From: Lacticaseibacillus nasuensis JCM 17158
GTDB lineage: Bacteria; Bacillota; Bacilli; Lactobacillales; Lactobacillaceae
DNA length: 64,000 nt
Reading direction: 5' to 3'
Assembly: GCF_001434705.1 (NCBI RefSeq)
Contig: NZ_AZDJ01000016.1
Location: 1-64,000 of the forward strand
Shown here: positions 17,062 to 26,240 of the stretch, piece by piece
How the letters are laid out: each line of letters opens with the position of its first letter
How positions within the stretch are numbered: position 1 is the stretch's first letter
Position numbers and translations under genes: made by a program
Notes under the pieces: generated by a model
What the model was told of the DNA's origin: nothing
Seen by the model: the letters and a program-made list of their open reading frames with translations, nothing else
Database searches by the model: none

Positions 17062-18063
17062 CTATTCTTGCTCGTAGTAATCGCTAAGGACATAGGTAGT
17101 GACTGGTTGCACATGTAACTCGTATTTGGCGACGAGGTCAGCAATGCCCTCGCCGTCGATTAGTGTGATGGGACGGCCGGCGGTACCATGCGCACGCTTC
17201 TTGGCATCACTGGTGAACGACGAGGTCGTGATGAAGATGCCGTAATCTGCTCCTTTGTCGGAGATGACGCCGCGGAAGTTGCTAATCTCCGGCCCGGGCA
17301 CGCTACCTTGCCACCGCTTGGCCTGGATAACTACTTTTTGCGTGCGGAAGTCCTCAGTACGGATGTAGCCTAAACCATCGATTCCACCGTCTCTAGCTTT
17401 TTTATCTGCATCGGAAGGCTCAAATTCGACGCCCATCTGTGTAATCAGTTCTTGGCAGAAGCGTTCAAACGCATAGGCATTCATGTGCTTGAGTGAGCTG
17501 AGCAAATCGTCTCGCCACTGGCTCGTGAAAGCTTCTACGATTGTTTGGCGAGAACTTTCAGGGTCGGTCACGTCATTACCCGGTTCGGTTTTTTGAGCGC
17601 GCAAGGCTGCCATTTGTTGTTCTGATCGTTTCGATGCGCGCTGGGCCGCTTGTTGGGCTCTGTATTTAATATATGCAGGGGAGTGATTGATTGCAGTAAC
17701 GGGGACCTGTCCGTTATGCTCTTCCCATAATTGTTTGCCTGCTGGAGTGAGTTGCCAGCCCGATTTACCTTTCTGAGTATATCCCGCAACGCGCAGCTTA
17801 CTGATTGCACCACTGCAAACTGTCTTGAATATTTGGTTACCTGAATGCCCATCGTCGTCAGTGTATCGCTGCGTAAGCAGATCTTGCGGTGCGTGATTTA
17901 TCTGATCGGCGACTGCTTGGGCCAGAACTATGCCACCGCCAATGGGAGAATTTTGATGATTGTAGAGGGTGGTCAGAACTAAATTCAGCAACGTTTGTGA
18001 GTCGGGCATACCGGTTTTCTCGGTTTTAGGCATCGTGCGGAAATCAAATGAACCCAGTGACAT
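17062..18063 (-). CDS. mrr: Mrr-type restriction endonuclease
   Basis: 333 residues. The N-terminal winged-helix domain (about 20-115, LLNLVLTTLYNHQ ... GWQLTPAGKQLWEEH) matches the Mrr_N fold. A Gln/Ala-rich linker follows. The C-terminal PD-(D/E)xK nuclease domain (about 190-330) shows FERFCQELITQMG, D229 in GGIDG and the QxK motif at 247-249 (VVIQAKRW), then SNFRGVISDKGADYGIFITTSSFT. Mrr proteins cut methylated DNA (type IV restriction). GGAGG precedes the start. It sits beside the type I system, so it could restrict DNA carrying foreign methylation; coexistence implies that its specificity avoids the host's own marks. Confidence 0.92.
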   Translation of the reverse strand: MSLGSFDFRTMPKTEKTGMPDSQTLLNLVLTTLYNHQNSPIGGGIVLAQAVADQINHAPQDLLTQRYTDDDGHSGNQIFKTVCSGAISKLRVAGYTQKGKSGWQLTPAGKQLWEEHNGQVPVTAINHSPAYIKYRAQQAAQRASKRSEQQMAALRAQKTEPGNDVTDPESSRQTIVEAFTSQWRDDLLSSLKHMNAYAFERFCQELITQMGVEFEPSDADKKARDGGIDGLGYIRTEDFRTQKVVIQAKRWQGSVPGPEISNFRGVISDKGADYGIFITTSSFTSDAKKRAHGTAGRPITLIDGEGIADLVAKYELHVQPVTTYVLSDYYEQE

Positions 18064-18134
18064 TATTGGCCTCCAGAAGAATGTAATCTAGTTGGAGTGT
18101 AGCATATTTTGAGTGCTGAAGGGTATGTGACAAA

Positions 18135-18148
18135 GATTGGGTACAACG
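18135..18148. repeat. Inverted repeat IR1, silent-copy side
   Basis: GATTGGGTACAACG encodes DWVQR at the beginning of the silent hsdS homology. It is a perfect 14-bp inverted copy of 21484-21497 in the expressed hsdS. Inversion here would exchange both recognition domains. Confidence 0.8.
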
Positions 18149-18644
18149 CAAACTTGGAGCTATCACAACAAAAATTGGGAGTGGTAAGACTCCACGCGGC
18201 GGCAGTAGTGTATATCACAACTCAGGCATCATTTTCATTCGCTCACAAAATATTGCCAACGACCACATTCTCCTAAACGACGTTGCCTATATTTCGCCAG
18301 AAATGAACAAAGAAATGGAATCTACGGAAGTTAGACTAGGCGATGTATTGCTTAACATTACAGGAGCATCAATCGGGAGAAGTGCTGTCTATAATATTGA
18401 CGCTATAGCCAATGTCAACCAGCACGTGTGCATTATTCGTCTGAGGAATAACAAGAATGCTCAATTCCTGCAAATGCAGTTAAGTTCATTGCGGGGTCAA
18501 AGGCAGATTCAACTGAACCAAGCTGGCGGTGGACGAGAAGGATTGAATTTTCAGCAGATTTCCAAGATGAAATTTAATTTTCCATCTTTCGATGAAATAC
18601 AGCAAATTGACAGATTATTAGCGAATATTGCTGACACTATTGTT

Positions 18645-18764
18645 CTTCAACAAGAAAAGCTTGATCTGTTAAAGCAGTTGAAGCGGGGATACCTGCAAAA
18701 ACTCTTCCCGGTGGGGAACGCCAAGCAGCCTGAATTAAGGTTTGCTGGTTTTGACGGAGATTGG
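18645..18764. repeat. Inverted repeat IR2, silent-copy side
   Basis: 120 bp coding for the central conserved region and TRD2 entry of HsdS, inverted relative to 20877-20996 with five mismatches; the longest identical runs are 37 and 35 bp. Inversion here would exchange only TRD2. Confidence 0.9.
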
Positions 18765-19315
18765 GAACAGCGTAAGCTTGAGGATGTAACTAAATTATCA
18801 TCTGGCAAGAACTTACCCAGTGTACAGAATGGACGTTTTTTTAATGTAACTATGGGCTCTGTTTTACCTAACGGCGTCTTGAAGGTTACCGATAAGACTA
18901 ATAGTGAGGTTGACTCACTCAGTTTAGGCGATTTAATAATGCCTACACGTGATATTGGCCATGGTGATGTCATCGGTATAACTGCGGTTATTCCAGATTC
19001 AGGAGCCTATGTTGCTGGAAATTGTACATTCGTATTGCACAGTCCTACAGTTGATTCAAAATTTTTATCAGCTCAAATTAATACGGGCAGCACGCGATCT
19101 GAGATCATTAAAAGGGTTTCGGGATCCGCACAGAAGATGATTAAACAGAGTGATATTCTCACTTTGACAATCATGGTACCTAGTGTCGAAGAACAGCATA
19201 AGGTTAGTGACTTTTTATCGAGTTTATCTGCCACTGTCGCTCTTCAACAAGGCAAACTAGAGTCACTACAATCTCTAAAGCAAGCCTTTCTACAGAAGCT
19301 CTTCGTATAATCATA

Positions 19316-19354
19316 AATCGGCACCGTCCTAGAACTTGGGACGGTGCCGATTTT
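19316..19354. terminator. Bidirectional terminator between silent hsdS and recombinase
   Basis: Arms AATCGGCACCGTCC and GGACGGTGCCGATT, loop of nine, then TT on the plus strand; it reads as a terminator in both directions between convergent genes. Confidence 0.8.
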
Positions 19355-19356
19355 CA

Positions 19357-20283
19357 TCATACAAGCAGGGACATTTCGCGCATAATCTTCTCGCCGTCCT
19401 TCGCTTCTAGCTCCCGAATGATATGCAGGTAGGTATCCTGCGTTGTTGCCATATTAGCGTGCCCGAGTCTACGGGCAACACTTGCAATCGACACGCCACC
19501 ATATAGCAGAAGCGACGCGTGAGTATGCCGCAACCCGTGTACCGTGATGATTGGGATCCCGGCGGCCTCGCACCGGCGCTTCAACAGCTTATTAGCCGTT
19601 GAGTTATATACACGGCCGTGGACGAAAATGGGCTCGTCAACTGGCAGATCCTTAATCAACTGAGAAAACTGCATCCCGATTTGCCAGTCAATCTGTACTT
19701 TACGCACAGAGGACGGATTCTTGGTTGGCTGGAATCCACCGGTTGGGCTGCGGTAATTCCATGTTTTATTCACCGTGAGTTGCTGATGAAGAAAATCAAA
19801 ATCCTGTGGGGTCAAACCGAGTGCTTCACCAAACCGTAATCCCGTTTTGACAACTAGAAGCAGCATCCAGTCCCAGTTGATTCCCGGCTCTAGTCTGAGT
19901 TGCTTAATGAGTTGCTGAACGTCGGATTGATTGAGAAACTTCGGGTGCTTCTCACGGGGATGCCGCCCCTTGATGACAATCTTCCGCGTGGGATTCTGTT
20001 TAATTAGTCCCTCGTCCAGTGCGTCTAGCACCGCTCCCTTGATTTGATGATGGAAATCCATCACAGTCTGGCGTTCGTGTTCAACGGCATACGCATTAAT
20101 CAACTGTTGGTAGGAGCGCCGCGTAATGTCACAGAGGCGCAAGTCTGGCGCGAGCTTGGTTACCCACCTGAGCGAGAGTGCATATTTCTCGAGTGTGACG
20201 GGGCGCACCGCATTTACCTTGTAGTCCTGAATCCATGTGTCGAAGTAGTGGTAGAAAAGTTGCGTTGATCTGGTCCTTGGCAT
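19357..20283 (-). CDS. Tyrosine recombinase (hsdS invertase)
   Basis: 308 residues from the ATG at 20283. GAGGAGG lies nine bases upstream; the longer frame begins with TTG inside that site. The N-terminal SAM-like core-binding domain (about 10-105) is followed by the catalytic domain with R150 (KTGLRFGEALGL), H249 and R252 (HGLRHTHAS), H275 (LGHANMATT) and Y285 (TQDTYLHI). The full R-H-R-H-Y set is present. It lies between two oppositely oriented hsdS genes, the arrangement of invertible type I loci where such enzymes recombine the hsdS inverted repeats. No phage genes flank it. Its ribosome site is within a hairpin. Confidence 0.93.
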   Translation of the reverse strand: MPRTRSTQLFYHYFDTWIQDYKVNAVRPVTLEKYALSLRWVTKLAPDLRLCDITRRSYQQLINAYAVEHERQTVMDFHHQIKGAVLDALDEGLIKQNPTRKIVIKGRHPREKHPKFLNQSDVQQLIKQLRLEPGINWDWMLLLVVKTGLRFGEALGLTPQDFDFLHQQLTVNKTWNYRSPTGGFQPTKNPSSVRKVQIDWQIGMQFSQLIKDLPVDEPIFVHGRVYNSTANKLLKRRCEAAGIPIITVHGLRHTHASLLLYGGVSIASVARRLGHANMATTQDTYLHIIRELEAKDGEKIMREMSLLV

Positions 20284-20290
20284 AGTTAAA

Positions 20291-20339
20291 ATCCTCCTCA
20301 ATTGTATTGGCTAACGCCGTGTACATTATTGAGGAGGAT
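20291..20339 (-). promoter_or_regulatory. Hairpin sequestering the recombinase ribosome-binding site
   Basis: ATCCTCCTCAAT and ATTGAGGAGGAT form a perfect 12-bp stem with a 25-base loop, between the hsdS stop and the recombinase start. The 3' arm contains the recombinase Shine-Dalgarno GAGGAGG and is followed by TTTT. On a read-through message from hsdS it would hide the site; it might also terminate transcription weakly. Confidence 0.6.
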
Positions 20340-20345
20340 CTGGGG

Positions 20346-21557
20346 TTATACGAATAGTTTTTGTAAGTATGCTTGTTTTAGCTGGGTTAGCGCGTCTAGC
20401 TTGTGTTGTTGAAGTGCAATAGTATCGTCAAGGTTAGTTAGGAACCTAGAAATGCAGTTTTGTTCGTCCACTGACGGTAGGGCTATAACCTTTCCTTCCA
20501 TAGTCGCTTTCGTAATGTGAACCATGGTTGAACCATTCAAACTATTAGTCATTTGGGACTGATCGGCCTGCAGAATCTGTACCGCAAAATCTTTCGTGAT
20601 TAGGTTAGAAAGTTCCACCTTCCAGATATGATAGTGATAGATCACTCTTGGCCCTTGCCAAATATGAGGCCCGAAAGCGGTGGCCCAAGTATAGAGAAGA
20701 TCACCTTTATCAGCATAATTCTTAACAGGAAGTTCCAAATCGGAATAATACCATTGATCATTGGTATTAAAGTTCCCAACTCTTAGGACCGGATACTTTC
20801 CTGAATCTAATAACTCATCCTGTTTATACGCTCTACCGTTAATAAAATCTGCAACATCTCCAAGTTTGTGCTGCACCCAATCCCCGTCAAAATCAGCAAA
20901 CCTTAATTCAGGTTGCTTGGCGCTCCCCACCGGGAAGAGTTTTTGCAGGTATCCCCGCTTTAACTGCTTTAACAGATCAAGCTTTTCTTGTTGAAGAGTG
21001 AGAATACTATCACAACATGACACTAGGCCAGAAATCTTACGTTGTTCAGTTAAAGAGGGATAAGTTAACGTAATTTGCTTCAAGTCCCCGTTATGAAGGT
21101 GGACTATTGATCCGCCTTGAGCTCTTTTCACCATTTCCGCTTTTTGTCGTCCATTGGAGACTGTCAACGCTAAAAATTCCGGGTCCACATTCTTATCTGG
21201 GTATATAACGTTAAGATCTCCCCCTAAAAGGATGCCAGATCTTGTGACTACAGAAGCTCTAGAAATATCGAGTGCAGTCTCTCCTGATGCGGGGACAATA
21301 ACTTCTCCACCTGTACTTTCTAGTCCCTCAGATTCAGGATCAACATATGTAGTAGCTCGATCTATAACCGTTCGATAATTAGTGTACATGCTTCCGTACA
21401 GAATTATGGGGCTACCAGCTTCAGTCAAATCTGATTTTGAAAATCCCGTACCCTTTCCAAATTTTGCAAGGTTAGACAGCTTCCGTTGTACCCAATCATC
21501 ATGAAACCCTTTAAATCGCAGTTCAGGGACCATTATCTTCTGTTTATTATTCGCCAT
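20346..21557 (-). CDS. hsdS: Type I restriction-modification specificity subunit (expressed copy)
   Basis: 403 residues with the usual two-TRD layout: TRD1 about 22-175, conserved helical spacer (LTLQQEKLDLLKQLKRGYLQK) about 185-205, TRD2 about 225-375 and C-terminal helix ending KQAYLQKLFV. Each TRD contacts one half of a bipartite DNA site for the HsdR2M2S complex. The start overlaps the hsdM stop by 11 bases. The inverted repeats IR1 (21484-21497) and IR2 (20877-20996) match the silent copy, so this reading frame is one of several alternative alleles. The recognition sequence cannot be deduced. Confidence 0.95.
   Translation of the reverse strand: MANNKQKIMVPELRFKGFHDDWVQRKLSNLAKFGKGTGFSKSDLTEAGSPIILYGSMYTNYRTVIDRATTYVDPESEGLESTGGEVIVPASGETALDISRASVVTRSGILLGGDLNVIYPDKNVDPEFLALTVSNGRQKAEMVKRAQGGSIVHLHNGDLKQITLTYPSLTEQRKISGLVSCCDSILTLQQEKLDLLKQLKRGYLQKLFPVGSAKQPELRFADFDGDWVQHKLGDVADFINGRAYKQDELLDSGKYPVLRVGNFNTNDQWYYSDLELPVKNYADKGDLLYTWATAFGPHIWQGPRVIYHYHIWKVELSNLITKDFAVQILQADQSQMTNSLNGSTMVHITKATMEGKVIALPSVDEQNCISRFLTNLDDTIALQQHKLDALTQLKQAYLQKLFV
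20877..20996. repeat. Inverted repeat IR2, expressed-copy side
   Basis: Partner of 18645-18764: 115 of 120 positions identical in inverted orientation, spanning the conserved helical spacer and the start of TRD2. The intervening 2.1 kb includes the recombinase gene and both TRD2 segments. Confidence 0.9.
21484..21497. repeat. Inverted repeat IR1, expressed-copy side
   Basis: CGTTGTACCCAATC on the plus strand is the inverted copy of 18135-18148. It lies about 20 codons into hsdS, exactly where homology with the silent copy begins. Confidence 0.8.
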
Positions 21558-23157
21558 CGCGTTTTGTCTCCACTAGCTGCGACTCCATTTCGGCAAACTG
21601 TTTCTCAAGTTCTGCTAGCTGTTTGTCGACGTCTGCAATCTGTCGCTTAACGTCTGCAATGTCAATCGGCGCCTCTTCCTCAAAGGTATCAACATAGCGG
21701 GGGATGTTGAGGTTATACTCGTTCTCCTTGATCTCATCAAGCGTCGCCACGTGCGCATACTTATCGACGTCTTGCCGCGCTTGATAAGTAGTGATGATCT
21801 TGTCGATGTCGGCTCGGCGGAGTTTGTTTTGCTTCTTACCCTTTTCGAAGTCGCTAGAGGCATCGATGAAGAAGATGTCCTTAGTCGTGCGGTTCTTCTT
21901 GAAGACGAGGACGACGGTTGGAATCGAGGTGGAGTAGAACAGGCCTGCCGGCATGCCGATGACGGCATCGAGGTAGTTATTCTCGATGATTGCTTGGCGA
22001 ATCGTGCCTTCCGCCGCGCCGCGGAATAAGACGCCATGAGGGAGGACGATGGCCATAGTGCCGCCAGCATTCAGGTGATAGAGGCCATGTAGTACGAAGG
22101 CGTAGTCGGCCTTTGTTTTGGGCGCCAGCTTACCGTAGCCCTTAAAGCGGGGATCTTTGAGCTTGCTGTCGCTGTTATCCCAGTTAGCGGAGTAGGGCGG
22201 ATTAGCGACAACCGCGTCGAAGCTGCGGGGGTGATCGACGCCATTGATTTCACCATCTGGCCAGTCGCCTTCCAGCGTATCGCCGTTACGTAACGTCATG
22301 TTCTGATAGCTGACGCCGTGCATCATGAGGTTCATGCGGGCAAGGTTATAGGTGGTGGTATTCAACTCCTGCCCGTGGAACTGCACACGGCCGGGTTCGT
22401 GGCCGTTCACGAGTTGGTCTTGAACCGTCAACAACAGCGAGCCGGAACCCATAGCGGGATCGTAAACGGTAAACTGACCATGCTCAGGGGCATCGAGCGT
22501 TGCCAGCTTGGACAAGACAACCGACACTTCATGCGGCGTGTAGAATTCGCCAGCCTTCTTACCCGAGTTGCCGGCAAATTCGGCGATGAGGTATTCATAC
22601 ACGTCGCCGATGATGTCGTGGCCGGATTCGTCGTTATAGTCGAACTGGTCGATTAACTTCACCACACCGTTGAGCGCCTTGGCGCGGGTGGTGGTGGAGT
22701 TGCCGAGCCGCGTGTTGCCGAGGTTCACGTCGGCGAACACTTCGCGGAAGTCGCTGGACGCATACGGATTGATGGCCGCGTTGCGATTGAAAGCATCGAA
22801 CATATCCTGATAGTCTGACGGGCGAATCTCGTCGTTATTGACCTTGTCGCGAATCGTCGCCCAGGTGTAATCGGGGTCGATCGCATAGCCTAGCGCGCCG
22901 GCCATTTCGCTTTCGTAGTCGGCTAAGTCGTCTGCCGTGGCGTCATGGCGGTAGGCATCATTGATGGATTGGCCCGGAGCGGGTTCAACGATGTGATTCT
23001 TCACCAGGTATTGTTCCTGATGTTCGGAGAGGTATCGGTAAAACATGAAGCCCAAGATGTAGTTCCGGAACTCGGAGGCATCCATATTGCCTCGCAGTTC
23101 GTTGGCCATGGCCCAAAGCTGGCTCGTGATGTCTTTTGCGTTGATTTCTTCAGTCAT
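21547..23157 (-). CDS. hsdM: Type I restriction-modification methyltransferase subunit
   Basis: 536 residues, a normal HsdM. The N-terminal HsdM_N helical domain (about 8-150, ITSQLWAMANELRG) is followed by the N6-adenine methyltransferase core, with motif I DPAMGSGSLLLT (233-244) and motif IV NPPY (319-322). A Glu/Gln-rich coiled-coil tail (about 495-536) probably contacts HsdS. The start has AGGAGA at proper distance and lies 11 bases after hsdR. With HsdS it forms the modification enzyme that methylates adenines in the host's bipartite sites. Confidence 0.97.
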   Translation of the reverse strand: MTEEINAKDITSQLWAMANELRGNMDASEFRNYILGFMFYRYLSEHQEQYLVKNHIVEPAPGQSINDAYRHDATADDLADYESEMAGALGYAIDPDYTWATIRDKVNNDEIRPSDYQDMFDAFNRNAAINPYASSDFREVFADVNLGNTRLGNSTTTRAKALNGVVKLIDQFDYNDESGHDIIGDVYEYLIAEFAGNSGKKAGEFYTPHEVSVVLSKLATLDAPEHGQFTVYDPAMGSGSLLLTVQDQLVNGHEPGRVQFHGQELNTTTYNLARMNLMMHGVSYQNMTLRNGDTLEGDWPDGEINGVDHPRSFDAVVANPPYSANWDNSDSKLKDPRFKGYGKLAPKTKADYAFVLHGLYHLNAGGTMAIVLPHGVLFRGAAEGTIRQAIIENNYLDAVIGMPAGLFYSTSIPTVVLVFKKNRTTKDIFFIDASSDFEKGKKQNKLRRADIDKIITTYQARQDVDKYAHVATLDEIKENEYNLNIPRYVDTFEEEAPIDIADVKRQIADVDKQLAELEKQFAEMESQLVETKRDGE

Positions 23158-23168
23158 TCATTGTTCTC

Positions 23169-26100
23169 CTAATAGTTGTCGATCAGACTGTCTGCAAAGC
23201 GCTTGATGGCTTCGCGGACTTCGGCCCGGTATTTAATCTTAGTCAGCGCCTGAACCTGCTCATCAGCGGCGTCGTCGCGGTAATGCGCCTGGCCCTTGTT
23301 GATTAGGTTGGTGAGGGTGTTGTCAATGTCGAGGTCGTCGGCGTTCTTGGCGTGGCGGCTTAACATGGCATCCATGGCTTCAACGTTGATGTCTAGTAAC
23401 CCCCACTTGGTGCGAAACTGTGAGATGGCGCGACGCCGCGTGCGCTGGGCATTGCCGGCGACCAACGCGCGAGACTGGTTGGCCTGCATCGGATAACTTC
23501 CCGCGGTGGTTTCACCGCTACGGATGTCGCTAGCCGTTTGTTTAACCTGCTTGGCATACTTGCGGTCTTCCAGTTGATCGGCCGCCTTATTGACCTCGGC
23601 GACCGTGGCGTCGGCGGCGTCGTGATCCCCGGTGTGCACCTGGTTGGCCAACTGCGCAATCAGCTCATCGAGGTAGTCGTAGTTCACCTGGACTTCTTCG
23701 ACGTGCTGCATTTCCAGCGTTAGGTCCGAGAAATCGACGCCGCGCCGCTGGGCAATGCGTTCCTTCAAGTCGTTGGCCAGGCTACCGGTCAGAACTTGTT
23801 CCTGGTCGCTGGTTAGCCCGATTTGGTTCAATAGCGTTTCGGGATGGTCGTAATCGTAATGCTGGTCCTGCTTGAGCTGATTGATTAGTCCGTTGTAGCG
23901 CTTGAGCAGGTTGTACATATCTTCTTGCTTGCTTTCACTAGCAGGTAAGTCCGTGAAGTTCCGGGTGGTATTGCGCAAGTCGTTAACGACGCCTCGGGCG
24001 TTTTTAATGAGGTCCTCGAAGTCCGGTGCCAAGACGCCTGGTTCGTCCCCGTCTCCGACTAAGTCGAGCTGGAGGTTGGCAGAACCGCGGTTGGCGTAAA
24101 CCTGCAAGGCGTCGTTCATGAGTTGTTTGCTATGGACTGGCCAACGGTAATTCACAATTCGGCCGTAGGGTTTATGCGTCATGTTCTCGATACGGTTGGT
24201 GCGCGAGTAGGCCTGAATCAGGTTCGCGCCTTGCAGTGTGCGATCGACGTACAAGGTGTTAAGTTGTGGTGCATCGAAGCCGGTAAGTAGCTGGTCGATG
24301 ACGATAACTAAGTCAAGGTAGTTGCCATCATCGATGGTGCGGTTGAGCCGGGAGACGACGTTTTCCGTGTATTCTTTGACGGTGGTGTCGTCGAAGTGTT
24401 CGTTGAAGAGTTGGTTGTAGTCTTCGATGGCTTCCCGCAACGAGCGGTTAGCTGCCAGTTGCTCGTCTTGGTTGTTGGTGCTTTGCGAGAAGGTGATGGC
24501 CACCTTGAGCGGATGCTTTTGGGATACGTTTTGCTTCTTGAATTCGCGGTAGTACATCATGGCCATTGGGGTCGAGGCCTTGCCACCACCCACGTGCGTG
24601 GTCAACAACGCCGCATACCGGTAGTCATCCGACCGGTTGCGCCACTTCTCGAAGATGTTTTTCACCACGAGTTCGACGTGCTGGGCGTTCATGTCATAGA
24701 CGCTGGGCAATACCGCATCGTCCATGTCTTCGGCCGTCATGCCGTTAATCTTGTTGCGGATATCGGCGGCGGTCCAGTCGGGATGGCTGGCTCGGTAGAA
24801 CTCTGGCAAATATTGGTCTTTTAGGGCCTTGTCACTCAAGGTGGTGTCAAAGTCCACTTTGAAACCGAGGACGTTGCGATCGGCGATGGCCTCACGAATC
24901 GTATAGATGTGCAGCGGCTTGCCGAAAAGCTGCTCGGTGGTAATGCCATCGAAGCTTGGTGTGCCGGTATAGCCAAACCAAGCCGACTTCGGGAAGGCCT
25001 TCTTGATCCGTTGCAGCATTTCCCCGGCTGTGGACCGGTGAGCCTCGTCCACGATGAAGACGATGTGCTTGTCCGGTGCCTTGAAACTGGCACGTTGCGT
25101 GAGGCGGTCGAGCTTTTGAATCGAGGTGACGATGATGCCGCCTGGTTCACGCAGTTTCTTGCGCAACACGCTGATGTTGGCGGTGTCCGAGACGACACCA
25201 TCCTTGTTCATGTCATTAGTGCCCGGGTCATAGGCGGCATAGTTGGCCGCCGTCTGGTTCGTCAAGGCCACGCGATCGACCATGAAGACGACCTTGTCGA
25301 CGTTAGGGAGGCGAGAGGCCAACCAAGCGGCCTTGAACGAACTGATTGTTTTGCCTGACCCGGTGGTGTGCCAAATATAGCCAGCCTCTTGTGGATCCAG
25401 GCCAAACTGAAAGCCGCGTAGCTTCCGGATGATGTTGCGCGTTGCGTAAACCTGGTAAGGCCGCATGACCTTGATGGCCTGCTTGTTGCGCGTACCATCC
25501 AAGATAATGTAGTTCGTGGCCATTTGGTGCGCCATGGGGATGCTTAGCATGAGGTTGGCAAACTCCCGCCAGTCACGCACGTTGGTACTATCGGCCTCGC
25601 GTTGCCACTGGAAGGCGAAGGCGGTATTGAATTTATCCGCGGGCGTATTCGCCATGTAGCGGATATTATTCGGCGTCATCCCAATGAGAATCTGCAGCGT
25701 GGCAAAGATGCCGGTGTATTGTTGCTCGTCAATGTACTGCTGCATCTGATTGAGCGCCTCGCGAGCGTCGTGCGCGGCTTTCTTCTCTTCAATCTGAATA
25801 ATGGGCAAGCCGTTGATCAGAAGTGTCGTATCGAATCGGCGATCGTGCCGGCCAGCCAACACTGCGGGGCGTTCGATTTGGTTGACGATTTGGTAGCGCG
25901 TGTTGCCTGCGCCGACCTCGTCTTGGTCGAAGACGGTGAGGTAAACGTGCTCGCCATTGTCGAGGTTGACCTCGACTTGGGTAACACCATTGAGGCCATA
26001 GATGAAGCGCCCGGCCTCATAAGGGGTCTTGAGCTTTGTGATTTCGGCTTTGACTTGTGCAAACTCGAGTGCCGACAGGGGTTGGCTGAGGTGAGGGTTG

Positions 26101-26240
26101 TTCTGCTCAAGGATGTGTTTAAAGTTCGCCCAGAGCTGATCAGTATTCTTAATACCTGGTTCGTATTGCCATTGCTTCGTGCCACCGATATGACAAAGGT
26201 GCTCAATTAATTCTGATTCAAAAGCAAGTTCGCTGGTCAT
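23169..26240 (-). CDS. hsdR: Type I restriction endonuclease subunit
   Basis: 1023 residues from the ATG at 26240 (GGGGGA upstream; TSELAFESELIEHL is a typical HsdR start). The N-terminal nuclease domain has D137 and ExK at 151-153 (IQIEEKK). The SF2 translocase follows with Walker A TGSGKT (292-297), DEAH (397-400), and later motifs LLTTHVGGG and LVIVIDQLLTGFDAPQLNTLYVD. A helical C-terminal domain (about 720-1023) contacts the methyltransferase. The enzyme translocates DNA from unmodified sites and cuts at a distance. It is first in the hsdR-hsdM-hsdS operon; all catalytic residues are present. Confidence 0.97.
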   Translation of the reverse strand: MTSELAFESELIEHLCHIGGTKQWQYEPGIKNTDQLWANFKHILEQNNPHLSQPLSALEFAQVKAEITKLKTPYEAGRFIYGLNGVTQVEVNLDNGEHVYLTVFDQDEVGAGNTRYQIVNQIERPAVLAGRHDRRFDTTLLINGLPIIQIEEKKAAHDAREALNQMQQYIDEQQYTGIFATLQILIGMTPNNIRYMANTPADKFNTAFAFQWQREADSTNVRDWREFANLMLSIPMAHQMATNYIILDGTRNKQAIKVMRPYQVYATRNIIRKLRGFQFGLDPQEAGYIWHTTGSGKTISSFKAAWLASRLPNVDKVVFMVDRVALTNQTAANYAAYDPGTNDMNKDGVVSDTANISVLRKKLREPGGIIVTSIQKLDRLTQRASFKAPDKHIVFIVDEAHRSTAGEMLQRIKKAFPKSAWFGYTGTPSFDGITTEQLFGKPLHIYTIREAIADRNVLGFKVDFDTTLSDKALKDQYLPEFYRASHPDWTAADIRNKINGMTAEDMDDAVLPSVYDMNAQHVELVVKNIFEKWRNRSDDYRYAALLTTHVGGGKASTPMAMMYYREFKKQNVSQKHPLKVAITFSQSTNNQDEQLAANRSLREAIEDYNQLFNEHFDDTTVKEYTENVVSRLNRTIDDGNYLDLVIVIDQLLTGFDAPQLNTLYVDRTLQGANLIQAYSRTNRIENMTHKPYGRIVNYRWPVHSKQLMNDALQVYANRGSANLQLDLVGDGDEPGVLAPDFEDLIKNARGVVNDLRNTTRNFTDLPASESKQEDMYNLLKRYNGLINQLKQDQHYDYDHPETLLNQIGLTSDQEQVLTGSLANDLKERIAQRRGVDFSDLTLEMQHVEEVQVNYDYLDELIAQLANQVHTGDHDAADATVAEVNKAADQLEDRKYAKQVKQTASDIRSGETTAGSYPMQANQSRALVAGNAQRTRRRAISQFRTKWGLLDINVEAMDAMLSRHAKNADDLDIDNTLTNLINKGQAHYRDDAADEQVQALTKIKYRAEVREAIKRFADSLIDNY

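Larger units (their letters stand above)
18120..19310 (+). pseudogene. hsdS': Silent hsdS cassette (no start codon)
   Basis: 396 codons open in one frame but lacking the first about 20 codons and any usable start; an in-frame TGA at 18117 precedes the frame. It contains a TRD1 (KDWVQRKLGAITTKIGSGK to about 18644), the central conserved region, a TRD2 (from about 18765) and the HsdS C-terminus KQAFLQKLFV. It lies in the opposite orientation to the expressed hsdS, with the recombinase between them, and shares two inverted repeats with it. It is therefore a storage copy whose recognition domains can be swapped into the expressed gene, not a decayed remnant; no internal stop or frameshift is present. 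Confidence 0.9.

Noticed and set aside
18120-19310. Silent hsdS as an ordinary decayed pseudogene
   Set aside because: No internal stops or frameshifts, and its boundaries coincide with the inverted repeats, as expected for a storage cassette.
19357-20283. Integrase marking a prophage or genomic island end
   Set aside because: No phage genes, tRNA target or att-like direct repeats surround it; the flanking hsdS repeats explain it better.
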